A stretch of DNA of 35,609 nucleotides from Endomicrobium sp. (lineage in GTDB: Bacteria > Elusimicrobiota > Endomicrobiia > Endomicrobiales > Endomicrobiaceae): assembly GCA_031266185.1 (NCBI GenBank), contig JAISBM010000010.1, forward strand, positions 1-35,609, in the 5' to 3' direction. The notes beneath the pieces were generated by a model that worked only from the letters and a program-made list of their open reading frames with translations, had not been told where the DNA came from and ran no database searches. This document shows positions 8,852 to 16,867 of this stretch, piece by piece. Each line of letters opens with the position of its first letter. Within the stretch, counting starts at the first letter, position 1. The translations under genes and the position numbers were made by a program.

Positions 8852-9726
8852 ATGACTAAAGATTATACAAAGTTCATAAAAAGTGGTGTAAAACGTAAAC
8901 ATAACCGAAAACTATTTCTTTTTATTGTCTTTGTAATTGTACTTTTATGTATAAAATTAATTTATTCAATGTTTTTAGGTATACAAATAAACACCAATTT
9001 TACAAATAAAAATATTGTTCCTTTTTCCAATTTTCCTAAAAGCCGTTTTGTGCTTCCACAAGAGTATGCTGATATATATGAAAAGCATTATTTAGAAAAT
9101 AGAGCAGGGTCAACAATTGTTTCTTCATTATCTTCAAAAGTTGAAGGATGGATGCACTATATGGTTGCTAAAACTGGAGGAAATAAGAAGACTACTCTTG
9201 AAATAGGGGCAGGTACTTTAAACCAAATTGATTATGAAGAGCCTGGTGTTTATGATATTGTTGAACCATATTCTTTCTTATATAAAAACTCTCATCACAT
9301 AAAAAATATACGGAAAACTTACAATAGTATTTTTGAAATACCTTTTACATCTACGCGGTACGATAGAATTATTTCTATTGCTGTTTTAGAGCATGTGCTT
9401 GATCTTCCAGATTTAGTTGCTTACTCTGCTAAGCTCCTCGTGGATGGGGGGGGGTATTTTGTGCGGGAATACCAAACGAGGGTCGTTTTCTTTGGAAATT
9501 TTCGTATAGTGTTACTAGTGCAATAGCATTTAAACAAAGATATGGTTTGGATTATAGCATTATAATGAATTATGAGCATGTAAATACTGCAGATGAAATT
9601 GAAAGAGTGCTGTGTTATTTCTTTGATGATGTTAAAATGTGGATATGTGGAATTAGTAAAACGTTTGCTTTATTTAGGTACTATGAATGTAGAAGTCAAA
9701 TTTTGGGAGGGTTAACATATATTTAA
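8852..9726 (+). pseudogene. Membrane-anchored SAM-dependent methyltransferase, frameshifted at a G9 tract
   Basis: It starts 6 nt after rfbB. The N-terminus has a basic stretch and one membrane segment (about residues 20-45). A class I methyltransferase core follows: TTLEIGAGTLNQ (motif I, about residue 115), YDIVEPYS, and DRIISIAVLEHVLDLPDLVA. At 9446-9454 the frame meets nine consecutive G. Downstream the plus-strand frame gives VREYQTRVVFF and stops at 9526. Shifting by one base restores the family sequence GVFCAGIPNEGRFLWKFSYS, then GLDYSIIMNYEHVN, to a stop at 9726. Seven or ten G would give a complete protein of about 290 residues. So it is a phase-variable gene in an off state, a pseudogene, or a homopolymer sequencing error. 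The methyl acceptor is unknown, presumably a sugar. Confidence 0.82.
9446..9454. repeat. Homopolymeric G9 tract inside the methyltransferase gene
   Basis: Nine consecutive G in otherwise A+T-rich coding DNA, exactly at the point where the methyltransferase reading frame is lost. Tracts of this length are prone to slipped-strand mispairing and are classical phase-variation switches in surface-glycan genes of other bacteria. Confidence 0.95.
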
Positions 9727-9756
9727 ATAAAACTAACTATGGGAGGAAATTATATA

Positions 9757-10722
9757 ATGAAAACAGCAGTGATTATTCCTTGCTATAAAACAAAAAAGTT
9801 TATTTTACCTATCGTTCATAATGTGTTGAGCATGAAAGAAGTGTGGAGATTATATATTGTAGATGATTGTTGTCCTGAAAAAACTGGAGAATATGTAAAG
9901 GAAAATATTCAGGATACTAAATTAATGATTTTATTTAATAATGAAAATCTTGGTGTGGGCGGGGCAACCCTCACAGGCTGGCAACAGGCATGTGTAGATG
10001 GGGCAGAGATTCTGATTAAAATTGACGGGGATGGACAAATGGATATATGTTATATTCCTAAAATAGTCAATCTAATACAAAAACATAAGTATGATTATGT
10101 TAAAGGGCAGAGGTTTTGGAATTTAGAGAGTTTTGTTGATATGCCTAGGAAGAGAGCTTTTGGGAATATGGCTTTATCCTTTATCACAAAGATTTCCAGT
10201 GGTTATTATAATATTTTTGATCCTACTAATGGATATATTGCTATAAATGCCAAAGTTTTCGAAATACTTCCCTCTAAAAAAATTAGCAAAAGTTTTTTCT
10301 TTGAATCAGATATGTTGTTTCACTTAAACATTATAAGAGCTGTTATAAAGGAAGTCCCAATGATTGCTATTTATGGTAAAGAAAAAAGTAATTTAAAGAT
10401 TTCTAAAATTTTATTTGACTTTCCTTACTTGCATATTGTAAATTTTGTGAAAAGAATTGTTTTTAATTATTATCTGAGAGGAATGAGTGTTGGAAGTATT
10501 TCTTTGCCTTTAGGATTGACTTTTTTTGTTTTTGGGATAACTTTTGGGTGTTTTTTTTGGATAAGATCTTTGTGTATAGGGGAAATTGCTACAAGCGGGA
10601 CTGTTATGGTTTCAGCTCTTACAATTATTTGTGGAATTCAGTTTATTTTACTTTTTTTTGTTGAAGATTTTGGGAATGTTCCTAAAACTTCTTTGATTTC
10701 TGAAGATTTTGAGATCAAGTAA
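9757..10722 (+). CDS. GtrB/DPM1-like polyprenyl-phosphate glycosyltransferase
   Basis: A GT2 enzyme predicted to transfer a sugar to undecaprenyl phosphate on the inner face of the membrane. TAVIIPCYKTKKFILP and LYIVDDCCPEKT open the fold, NENLGVGGATLTGWQQA resembles the dolichol-phosphate-mannose synthase loop, and IKIDGDGQMD is the characteristic metal-binding motif. FDPTNGYIAI is also typical of the branch. Two C-terminal membrane spans (about residues 246-270 and 280-305) end the protein. I chose ATG 9757 because GGGAGG at 9741-9746 lies 10 nt upstream. An upstream in-frame ATG at 9739 would place the Shine-Dalgarno inside the gene. It follows the methyltransferase by 30 nt. A sugar-phospholipid partner such as the GtrII or GT-C proteins downstream would use the product. 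Confidence 0.85.
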   Translation: MKTAVIIPCYKTKKFILPIVHNVLSMKEVWRLYIVDDCCPEKTGEYVKENIQDTKLMILFNNENLGVGGATLTGWQQACVDGAEILIKIDGDGQMDICYIPKIVNLIQKHKYDYVKGQRFWNLESFVDMPRKRAFGNMALSFITKISSGYYNIFDPTNGYIAINAKVFEILPSKKISKSFFFESDMLFHLNIIRAVIKEVPMIAIYGKEKSNLKISKILFDFPYLHIVNFVKRIVFNYYLRGMSVGSISLPLGLTFFVFGITFGCFFWIRSLCIGEIATSGTVMVSALTIICGIQFILLFFVEDFGNVPKTSLISEDFEIK

Positions 10723-11044
10723 ACTAATGGAAACTTTATCATTTATGGCATGAGGATGAAGTATTTAAGCAAATCGTAATAGTGAGAATGGATAAAGTCA
10801 GCGTAAAAGTTAGGGGCAGTAGAGATACCAGGAAGGTTTGGAATAGAGTATCCGTCTGAAAGCAGCAGCATATTGAGGTATTTGAGACGAACGATAAAAG
10901 AAGAATATTGTGATTAACATCAATTTATTTAGTTTGAAACGCAAAAATTTGTAAAATGTTATAATATCGGCGTAGTTAAAACGGGCAAGTCAGGTATTAG
11001 GATAATAATAGATTTTCAGAAATAGGGAGAAAGAAGATATTAAC
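10723..11044. other. Gap before rfbA with an unidentified coding remnant and a promoter
   Basis: No intact gene. At 10807-10917 a plus-strand frame without start codon reads KLGAVEIPGRFGIEYP and on to a TIKEEYCD stop. A different frame upstream (about 10728-10800) reads LYHLWHEDEVFKQIVIVRMD. They look like scraps of one decayed gene, but I do not recognise the family. The 3' part carries the candidate rfbA promoter. Confidence 0.4.
10934..10965 (+). promoter_or_regulatory. Candidate promoter for rfbA
   Basis: A perfect TATAAT at 10960-10965 lies 80 nt before the rfbA ATG. The best -35 match is TTGAAA at 10934-10939, giving a longer than ideal 20-nt spacer, so the -35 assignment is weak. The position, in a gap following a decayed gene, supports an independent transcription start here. 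Confidence 0.4.
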
Positions 11045-11980
11045 ATGAAAGGAATTGTCTTAGCAGGTGGTGCAGGTACTAGATTATATCCTATTACAAT
11101 GTCAACTTCAAAACAATTGTTGCCTATTTATGACAAGCCCATGATATATTATCCTCTTTCTGTTTTGATGTTAGCTGGTATTAGAGAAATTCTTATCATT
11201 TCTACTCCACAAGACTTACAAAATTTTAAACATTTGCTAGGAAATGGGCAACAGTTTGGGTTAAAATTATCTTATAAAGAACAACCATCTCCAGATGGTC
11301 TTGCTCAAGCATTTACTTTGGGAGAGGAATTTATTGGCAAAGACAATGTTGCACTTATTTTAGGAGATAACATCTTTTATGGAGCTAATTTTATAGAAAT
11401 TTTACAACAATCTAAAGAAAAAACAAAAAGAGGAACAGCAACAGTTTTTGCTTATAATGTAAAAGATCCGAAAAGATTTGGCATAGTAGAATTTGATGAA
11501 AATGGTAAAGTAAAATCGCTTGAAGAAAAACCTGAAAATCCAAAATCAAATTATGCTGTCACAGGTTTATATTTTTATGATAATAAAGTTGTTGAATACG
11601 CTAGAAATTTAAAGCCTTCAAAACGTGGTGAGTTAGAAATTACAGATTTAAATAATATTTATTTGCAAAAAAATGCTTTGACTGTAGAATGTTTGGGACG
11701 TGGCTTTGCTTGGCTTGATACAGGTACGCCTGATTCTCTTTTACAAGCAGCCTCATATGTACAGACCATAGAGATACATCAAGGCACAAAAATAGCTTGC
11801 CTTGAAGAGATTGCTTACAATATGCAGTTTTTAACAAAGGATGAAGTATTAAATGACATTGAAAAATATAAAAATGCTGAATATTATAAATATGTCAAAA
11901 GCGCTTTAAGTAAAGGTGTTGATAAATTGCATATAGCCAGAGAAAGAATGATGAATATAAAAGAAGCGAAGTTTAATTAA
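11045..11980 (+). CDS. rfbA: Glucose-1-phosphate thymidylyltransferase
   Basis: Makes dTDP-glucose from glucose-1-phosphate and dTTP, the entry step to dTDP-6-deoxyhexoses. [17 protein letters not shown] (residues 2-18) is the nucleotidyl-transfer loop, [18 protein letters not shown] follows, and [10 protein letters not shown]-type [12 protein letters not shown] carries a metal-binding Asp. [20 protein letters not shown] and [14 protein letters not shown] are strongly conserved in this family. At 311 residues it is about 20 longer than the usual enzyme because of a Lys-rich C-terminal extension. It partners rfbB at 7.9 kb. Its stop codon overlaps the start of a truncated fdtA copy, a relic of the common rfbA-fdtA gene order. 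Confidence 0.94.
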   Translation: MKGIVLAGGAGTRLYPITMSTSKQLLPIYDKPMIYYPLSVLMLAGIREILIISTPQDLQNFKHLLGNGQQFGLKLSYKEQPSPDGLAQAFTLGEEFIGKDNVALILGDNIFYGANFIEILQQSKEKTKRGTATVFAYNVKDPKRFGIVEFDENGKVKSLEEKPENPKSNYAVTGLYFYDNKVVEYARNLKPSKRGELEITDLNNIYLQKNALTVECLGRGFAWLDTGTPDSLLQAASYVQTIEIHQGTKIACLEEIAYNMQFLTKDEVLNDIEKYKNAEYYKYVKSALSKGVDKLHIARERMMNIKEAKFN

Positions 11981-12246
11981 AAGTTTTTAGTGATACAAGA
12001 GGGTCTTTAATTGCCCTTGAACAAAATAAAAATATACATTTTAATGTTAAAAAAAGGGTGTGTGTAGTATATTTTAATACAAAAAAAGATATGCTAGGGG
12101 TTTTTCATGCACACAAAAATTTAGAACAAATACTCATTTGCATAAAGGGATCTTGCAAAATAAAAGTTGATGATGGGGGAAGTATTAAATTTTTTGATCT
12201 TCTTAGTCCCAATGTAGGGTTATATATAGGCACAATGGTATCGTAA
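11977..12246 (+). pseudogene. fdtA: Truncated copy of fdtA
   Basis: In a frame overlapping the rfbA stop, the sequence [19 protein letters not shown] through GVFHAHKNLEQILICIKG to [11 protein letters not shown] aligns almost residue for residue with positions 12 to about 97 of the intact FdtA at 30.1 kb. The first 11 residues are missing, and the protein ends where the intact copy continues [10 protein letters not shown] (TGG replaced by TCG, then TAA). The paired metal/catalytic histidines of HAHK are kept, but the C-terminal third of the cupin is gone, so a working isomerase is unlikely. The first internal start would be GTG or ATG well inside the domain. Confidence 0.88.
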
Positions 12247-12450
12247 AATTACGTATAATCCTTGTTATTGAGCAATTTGCTGAATCTAAAAGTAGAGTGT
12301 TTATAATGATGCTTGCTTTGAAGATCTTGGGAAATTGTTACAATCCACTGTTATACTAGCACTGTTCTCAATATTTTGGGAATTCTATTTGTTTTTTTGT
12401 TTAAAGATTTTACCAGTGTTCTAAAGGTTCTACTATTGAGGGAGGATTAA
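12247..12450 (+). other. Decayed membrane-protein tail
   Basis: No intact gene. The last stretch, in frame with a TAA at 12448, reads TVLNILGILFVFLFKDFTSV and LKVLLLRED, like the last membrane span and tail of a small membrane protein. Upstream the frame is broken. The family cannot be named. Confidence 0.3.
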
Positions 12451-12451
12451 T

Positions 12452-14353
12452 TTGGATGTTTTAGCATTTTTTGCTTTTATAATTGTTGCCATGGCGATGG
12501 CTTTATTTACAAATGAAGTAATAGAAAAATCTTTTCCTTTGACAGCGCTGAGTTTTATTACAATTTTATTTTTAAGTGGTTTTGTAGGGAATCTTATTGT
12601 TGGTTTATTTGTCATTTATACGTGCGTAAGCTTTTCAATTTGCTATATTATATACAAATTTTCAAAAAACTTTAAGAGAAGTTTTGATTTAATTATTCGT
12701 CCTGGATTTATAGTTATTCTATTTCTATTTCCAATAGCTTTGATTTGGCACAGATATCCAACTTTTGTTTGGGATGAGAAAGTACAGTGGGCTTTAGCTG
12801 TAAAAAATTCTTTTATATTAGATAAATTTGCTGCTTGCCCACTATCTAATAAAAGCTATGCTTCTTATCCTCCTGCCTTGGAATTGTTTCATTATTTTTG
12901 GACAAAAACATGTATGGCGTATAAAGAGAGTTCTCTCTTTGTTAGCATGAATATACTAACGCTGTCATTTTTAGTTTCAATATTGCATAAATTCTCTTGG
13001 AAATACATATTTAGAGGAATTGTTGCTTCAACTCTTGCAGTTGTTCTTCCCTACACTGTGTTTCATGGCTGTTTTTTCAATCTGACACCCTACAGCACTA
13101 TATTTGCGGACCCAATCATGGGGATAGTATTTGGCTGGGTTTTATATACTTATTTCGAAAGTAGAGATAAATTTAATAATACTTCATTTGCATCTATCTC
13201 ATTAGGTCTTTTTATTATTCCCATAATTAAAGATACGGGTATACTTTTTTCATTAGGGGCAATATTTTTAATTTTCATAGATAAGATATCGTTACTTTTT
13301 AAACAGTATCAAAGCAAAGTCCTTAAATTCTATAATTTTAAAATAATTCTTATTCAGATTATAGTTTTACTGATATGTTCGTGCCTTTCAAGGGTTTTGT
13401 GGTCATTACTCATAAATTACTATGGCATAAGACCTCAATGGTCTTGGAGCTTAAATTTTTGTTTTTCTTCTTTACCTGCGCATAGAGTTGCAATGTTCTT
13501 TAACTATTTTCGGGGAATTTTTAATTATAATGTGATAAAAGTTGTGGATTCTGCAAAGTATTTTGTGGGTCCGTTTGTGGTTTCTCCTATAGTATATATT
13601 ATTATGCTAATTTTTTTATCTGCGGGGCTTTTACATCTATATGGAAATGGGAAGAGAATAGAAAAAATACCATTTTTTCTAGGGTTATTTGCTGGTTTGT
13701 TTCTGTATATGAGTTTTATTTTTTTAGTAGAGTTGTTATACTTTAGCGATGGAGAGGCTTCCTTGTGGCACTCAAGATATATCAACACTTATATGGTTGC
13801 AATTTTTTTTCTCTGTGTCTCGCTTTGTTTGAATAAGCTTGCCGTTTCGAAACATCCTCCTAAGCTGGTGTGGTTTTTGGTGTGCATGTATTTGTTGAGT
13901 ATACACATACCCATAAAAGCAACTCCATTGAAATTACTCAATAGAGATGCTATGATAATACAAAAAAGAGCGAATGAAAAAGTTGAAAATCATAAAAGTT
14001 ATTTATCAAAGCTTAAACAATATTTACCGAAAGATGCAATTTTGCACTGTTATGGCAAAGATGTAGATATAGGCACTACGTTGGCTGTCATTGTTCCCAT
14101 TAAGATGGCAACTGCTCTTTGGCAGAGTGGGGATTTTTCATGGTATAGAACTTACTGCAAAATACTAGGCTATACTCATGTGTTTTTTGAAAACATTATT
14201 GAGGAAAAACATATGTTTAGACAAAAGTATAGCGATTTGTTTATAGGTGGCGAGAGGGCTATAAAGGACTATAGTCTCTATAAGGTTGAATGGATTGATG
14301 AGAAGCCAATGTTAAGGTATATTATAACGTTGAAAAGAGATAAAAATGATTAG
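12452..14353 (+). CDS. Polytopic membrane protein, GT-C-like glycosyltransferase or polymerase
   Basis: A 633-residue integral membrane protein with roughly 12 predicted spans and a hydrophilic C-terminal domain from about residue 500. After the third or fourth span, the outside-facing loop has YPTFVWDEKVQWALAVKN and, 25 residues on, ASYPPALELFHYFW. An acidic pair (D108, E109) just outside a span followed by a YPP motif is typical of GT-C fold enzymes that use lipid-linked sugars. It could instead be an O-antigen polymerase; family not certain. It starts at TTG 12452, 6 nt after the excellent Shine-Dalgarno GAGGGAGG. It would act on the periplasmic side with the GtrB-like transferase at 9.8 kb as a possible sugar-lipid source. 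Confidence 0.7.
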   Translation: MDVLAFFAFIIVAMAMALFTNEVIEKSFPLTALSFITILFLSGFVGNLIVGLFVIYTCVSFSICYIIYKFSKNFKRSFDLIIRPGFIVILFLFPIALIWHRYPTFVWDEKVQWALAVKNSFILDKFAACPLSNKSYASYPPALELFHYFWTKTCMAYKESSLFVSMNILTLSFLVSILHKFSWKYIFRGIVASTLAVVLPYTVFHGCFFNLTPYSTIFADPIMGIVFGWVLYTYFESRDKFNNTSFASISLGLFIIPIIKDTGILFSLGAIFLIFIDKISLLFKQYQSKVLKFYNFKIILIQIIVLLICSCLSRVLWSLLINYYGIRPQWSWSLNFCFSSLPAHRVAMFFNYFRGIFNYNVIKVVDSAKYFVGPFVVSPIVYIIMLIFLSAGLLHLYGNGKRIEKIPFFLGLFAGLFLYMSFIFLVELLYFSDGEASLWHSRYINTYMVAIFFLCVSLCLNKLAVSKHPPKLVWFLVCMYLLSIHIPIKATPLKLLNRDAMIIQKRANEKVENHKSYLSKLKQYLPKDAILHCYGKDVDIGTTLAVIVPIKMATALWQSGDFSWYRTYCKILGYTHVFFENIIEEKHMFRQKYSDLFIGGERAIKDYSLYKVEWIDEKPMLRYIITLKRDKND

Positions 14354-14423
14354 CTATAAACTAAATATGAAAAACACTATTTGATTATGATGTTACATTT
14401 CAAGAATAATATGGGGGATGAAT

Positions 14424-14775
14424 ATGATAGATTTGGCTGATTGTTGTAGAAGTACTTATGAAAAAATTCCAAAATATATAAAAAGATCTTTTTTATTAAT
14501 TTTTTTTAGTTCATTAGTTGTTTTTTCATTTAGCATTATTCATTATTTTTTAGGCCGCGAAGATTGGGGTGAGGCAGTCGTTCAAACAGGCTTATTTAAT
14601 TGGAATCTGGTCCGGGGTAGGATTTAAGCAAGCATTAGAATCAGTTAAAGATGCACTAGCCAAGGCAGAACCTTGGCCAGCCATAACATCAGTGCAGATA
14701 AAAAATGATATAATACTCGTAGTTGTAGATAAAAATGCTTTGGCAGAAGCAAAAACCTTGGTAAACTTAAATTAG
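14424..14775 (+). pseudogene. GtrII-like membrane glucosyltransferase with a large internal deletion
   Basis: Start ATG 14424, with a GGGGG Shine-Dalgarno 6 nt upstream (ATG 14418 is also in frame). The first 66 codons read STYEKIPKYIKRSFLLIFF through REDWGEAVVQTGLFNWN to VRGRI*. They align with about residues 70-134 of the intact protein at 18.3 kb (IPSLYKKSFLIIF, HDWGGVLFSREGLFDW). In the next frame, from about 14622, FKQALESVKDALAKAEPWP through IKNDIILVVVDKN to the stop at 14775 aligns with the last 50 residues of the same protein (IAIKDDIMLVVLNEEKL). About 430 codons between are missing and the junction shifts frame. It is a clean internal-deletion relic of a paralog. Confidence 0.85.
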
Positions 14776-14804
14776 AAAAAATCTTATGGTGCCAGGAGGG
14801 GGAT

Positions 14805-15578
14805 ATTAAAGTTTTAATACTAGCTGGGGGTTTAGGGACCAGATTATCTGAAGAAACTGAATTAAAGCCAAAACCAATGGTAGAAATTGGTGGACATCCA
14901 ATACTTTGGCATATAATGAAAATATATTCACATTATGGTTTTAATGATTTTGTAATTTTAACGGGTTATAAATCTCATATTATTAAGGACTATTTTATCA
15001 ATTATTATACAAGGTATTGTGACGTAACAGTTGACATGGCAGCTAATTTTGTAAAAATACATAAGACACGCCAAGAACCTTGGAAAGTTACAATGCTTTA
15101 TACAGGGCAAGAATCTATGACAGGGAGTAGAATCAAAAAAGCGCAAGAATATATAGGAAATGAACCTTTCATGTTAACTTATGGAGATGGAGTTGCAGAT
15201 GTTGATATTAATGCGCTTCTAACGTCTCATAAGAATTCTGAAAAAATTGCCACTATGACGACTGTGCAAATGCCAGGACGTTTTGGTGCTGTTATTATAA
15301 AAAACAACACAGTTACATCTTTTAACGAAAAATACCTTGGAGAAGAAGGCTGGATAAACGGAGGCTTTTTTGTATGTGAAAACAAAGTTTTTGATTATAT
15401 ATCTGCAAATGTAGATAATGTAATTTTTGAAAGAGACCCTTTAGAAAATTTAGCAAAAGAAGGACAATTAAACGCATATAAACATAATGGTTTTTGGCGG
15501 GCAATGGACAATTTGCGTGAAAAGAACTTATTAGATTCAATGTGGCACTCAAGCAAAGTTCCATGGAAGGTTTGGTGA
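14805..15578 (+). CDS. rfbF: Glucose-1-phosphate cytidylyltransferase with an apparent ATT start
   Basis: Makes CDP-glucose from glucose-1-phosphate and CTP. KVLILAGGLGTRLSEET and KPKPMVEIGGHPILWHIMK form the nucleotide-transfer site. FMLTYGDGVADVDI carries the metal-binding Asp, and GWINGGFFVCENK, HNGFWRAMDNLREKN and the final PWKVW are family signatures, so the protein is full length at about 258 residues. The expected ATG is replaced by ATT at 14805-14807. GGAGG (14795-14799) is 5 nt upstream, and no in-frame ATG, GTG or TTG precedes the glycine loop. The first internal ATG (14877) would delete that loop. So either ATT initiates, as in infC of E. coli, or the start was recently lost. A broken rfbG follows immediately. 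Confidence 0.88.
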   Translation: MKVLILAGGLGTRLSEETELKPKPMVEIGGHPILWHIMKIYSHYGFNDFVILTGYKSHIIKDYFINYYTRYCDVTVDMAANFVKIHKTRQEPWKVTMLYTGQESMTGSRIKKAQEYIGNEPFMLTYGDGVADVDINALLTSHKNSEKIATMTTVQMPGRFGAVIIKNNTVTSFNEKYLGEEGWINGGFFVCENKVFDYISANVDNVIFERDPLENLAKEGQLNAYKHNGFWRAMDNLREKNLLDSMWHSSKVPWKVW

Positions 15579-15690
15579 ATGGGTAATTCGCTAGTAATAC
15601 AAAAGCAAGAAAATTTTTACAGGCCATACAGAGTTTAAAGGTTCTTGGCTTTGTTTATGGCTTAAGTTTTTAGGTGTAGATGTTTTTTAA
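15579..15690 (+). pseudogene. rfbG: 5' fragment of rfbG (CDP-glucose 4,6-dehydratase)
   Basis: Directly after rfbF, an ATG at 15579 leads to a frame that breaks. From about 15598 the next frame reads YKSKKIFTGHTEFKGSWLCL and then WLKFLGVDVF*. This is the NAD-binding N-terminus of CDP-glucose 4,6-dehydratase; the intact copy at 22.7 kb has YKRKKIFVTGHTGFKGAWL. The glycine-rich motif has one Gly changed to Glu and one Val lost. The rest of the gene is absent, replaced by oppositely oriented sequence from about 15700. It preserves the ancestral rfbF-rfbG order. Confidence 0.85.
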
Positions 15691-15699
15691 AACCCGAAG

Positions 15700-16318
15700 A
15701 GGAATATATTCCATTAGAATAACTCTATCAAACGCTTTTTACATTCGATTCATAATGTGCCTTATCTTTCCTTAAAGAATCTCCTCTAAAGCATGCTTTA
15801 AACTTTGTATTAATGTTATTGCTTTATTTCGTCTAGTTCTAGTTGTGTAAAACTATTTCTAAAAAAAGCACCTGATGTATGTGCTATTATTTAGAGTAAA
15901 ATTCATAATCTATACTCTTTTCACCAAATATAGGTGATTTTTTTTCGCCATCATCTAGACGTGTATTTGTCGCATATAATGTAAATTCAGGATGAGTTTC
16001 AAGATAATCTTATTGCTGATTGCATTTTAGTAACACCAAGCCAATGATCATCCGGATCTAAAACTGTCCAATACTTAGTCTTTATGAGTTCATATCCTTT
16101 TATCGCAGTAGCAAGTAGTCTTAAGTTTTGTTTATTTTGTATAAATTTTATTAGGATATCTTTCAATATACCCTTGTATTATTTTCACACTATCATCTGT
16201 AGAACAATCATCAATAATAAGGACTTTAATCCAAATTTTACTTCCTGCGCTAAAACAGAATCTAAAGCACGTGAAACATACGGACCTTTATTGTAAACTG
16301 GCATGAATATGTTATTAG
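15700..16318 (-). pseudogene. GT2 glycosyltransferase remnant, inverted, many frameshifts
   Basis: Read on the minus strand from about 16318, NNIFMPVYNKGPYVSRALDS and VLAQEVKFG match the N-terminus of the intact glycosyltransferase at 33.9 kb (TVFMPVYNKELYIACALDS, VLAQEVNFG). After a frameshift come VLIIDDCSTDDSVKIIQ, then NLRLLATAIKGYELIKTKYW, TVLDPDDHWLGVTKMQSA, YLETHPEF, TRLDDGEKKSPIFG, IAHTSGAF, NTKFKACFRGDSL and SNGIY. Each is collinear with the intact protein's first 215 residues but in shifting frames with several stops. No start codon or full domain remains. It lies head to head with the metK remnant. It shows that a second copy of the 33.9-kb gene was once here in inverted orientation. 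Confidence 0.88.
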
Positions 16319-16359
16319 ATTTTACATTTGATTGACAAAGGAACGAAAATATTATATAA

Positions 16360-16841
16360 ATTTGTTTTCTGTATGGTGGACCAGCAGCATACACGGGCCT
16401 TACAGATAGGAATTAGTGGTTGATACCATGGGGTAATGGCAACCCACGTGTAGAGGGGAGCATTTTCATCAGGTAAGGGATTACACAAAGGTAGAGAACT
16501 GCTTGTTGTTATAGGGCAAGGTACATAGCAGAATATAGCCAGCAGCAGGATTTGCCAACAAGTGTACAGTTCGGCTTGCATATATCTTAAGTGTTACAGA
16601 ACCAGTGCCAGTAATGGTGGATACATATCGTTGTGGCAAGGTTTCCGGTATTGTTTTAGAACCTGCTGTAAAAGAGATATTTCCTCTGACGTCGAAAAAA
16701 GGTATTGTGGAATATTTACAGCTTTGCAGATCCATATATGGTCAGACAGCAGCTTATAGACATTTTGAGAGGAGGGAAAAAGATTTTACTTGGAAAGATG
16801 TAAATAAAGGTTCTGAGCTTAAAAAAGCAATGGAAATTTAG
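16360..16841 (+). pseudogene. metK: C-terminal remnant of S-adenosylmethionine synthetase
   Basis: From about 16360, YGGPAAYTGLTDRN matches the MetK motif IGGP--DTGLTGRK. Decayed text corresponding to the glycine-rich loop and the DRSAAYAARYVAKN helix follows in shifting frames (RARYIAEYSQQQ). From about 16605 the frame opens again: PVMVDTYRCGKVSG, then IVEYLQLCRSIYGQTAAYRH, FERREKDFTWKDVNKG and a KKAMEI stop. This is the standard MetK C-terminus (PVS-MVDTFGTGK, RPIY-QTAAYGHFGR, W---). Stops and frameshifts in the first half, and the absence of the N-terminal half, make it non-functional. A housekeeping gene fragment inside a glycan locus suggests a rearrangement breakpoint. Confidence 0.87.
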
Positions 16842-16867
16842 AATACTTTATCTGGGAAGGTATTAAT

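Noticed and set aside
12058-12246. A 62-residue ORF as a small cupin protein
   Set aside because: The same frame extends upstream to the rfbA stop and matches residues 12-97 of FdtA; it is a truncated copy rather than a new small protein.
15701-15712. 12-bp palindrome GGAATATATTCC
   Set aside because: It falls inside the glycosyltransferase remnant and corresponds to its coding sequence (GIY region). No partner sites or regulator are seen.
16605-16841. A 78-residue plus-strand ORF as an independent small gene
   Set aside because: Its sequence is the C-terminus of MetK, and the upstream half is present in other frames, so it is part of a pseudogene.
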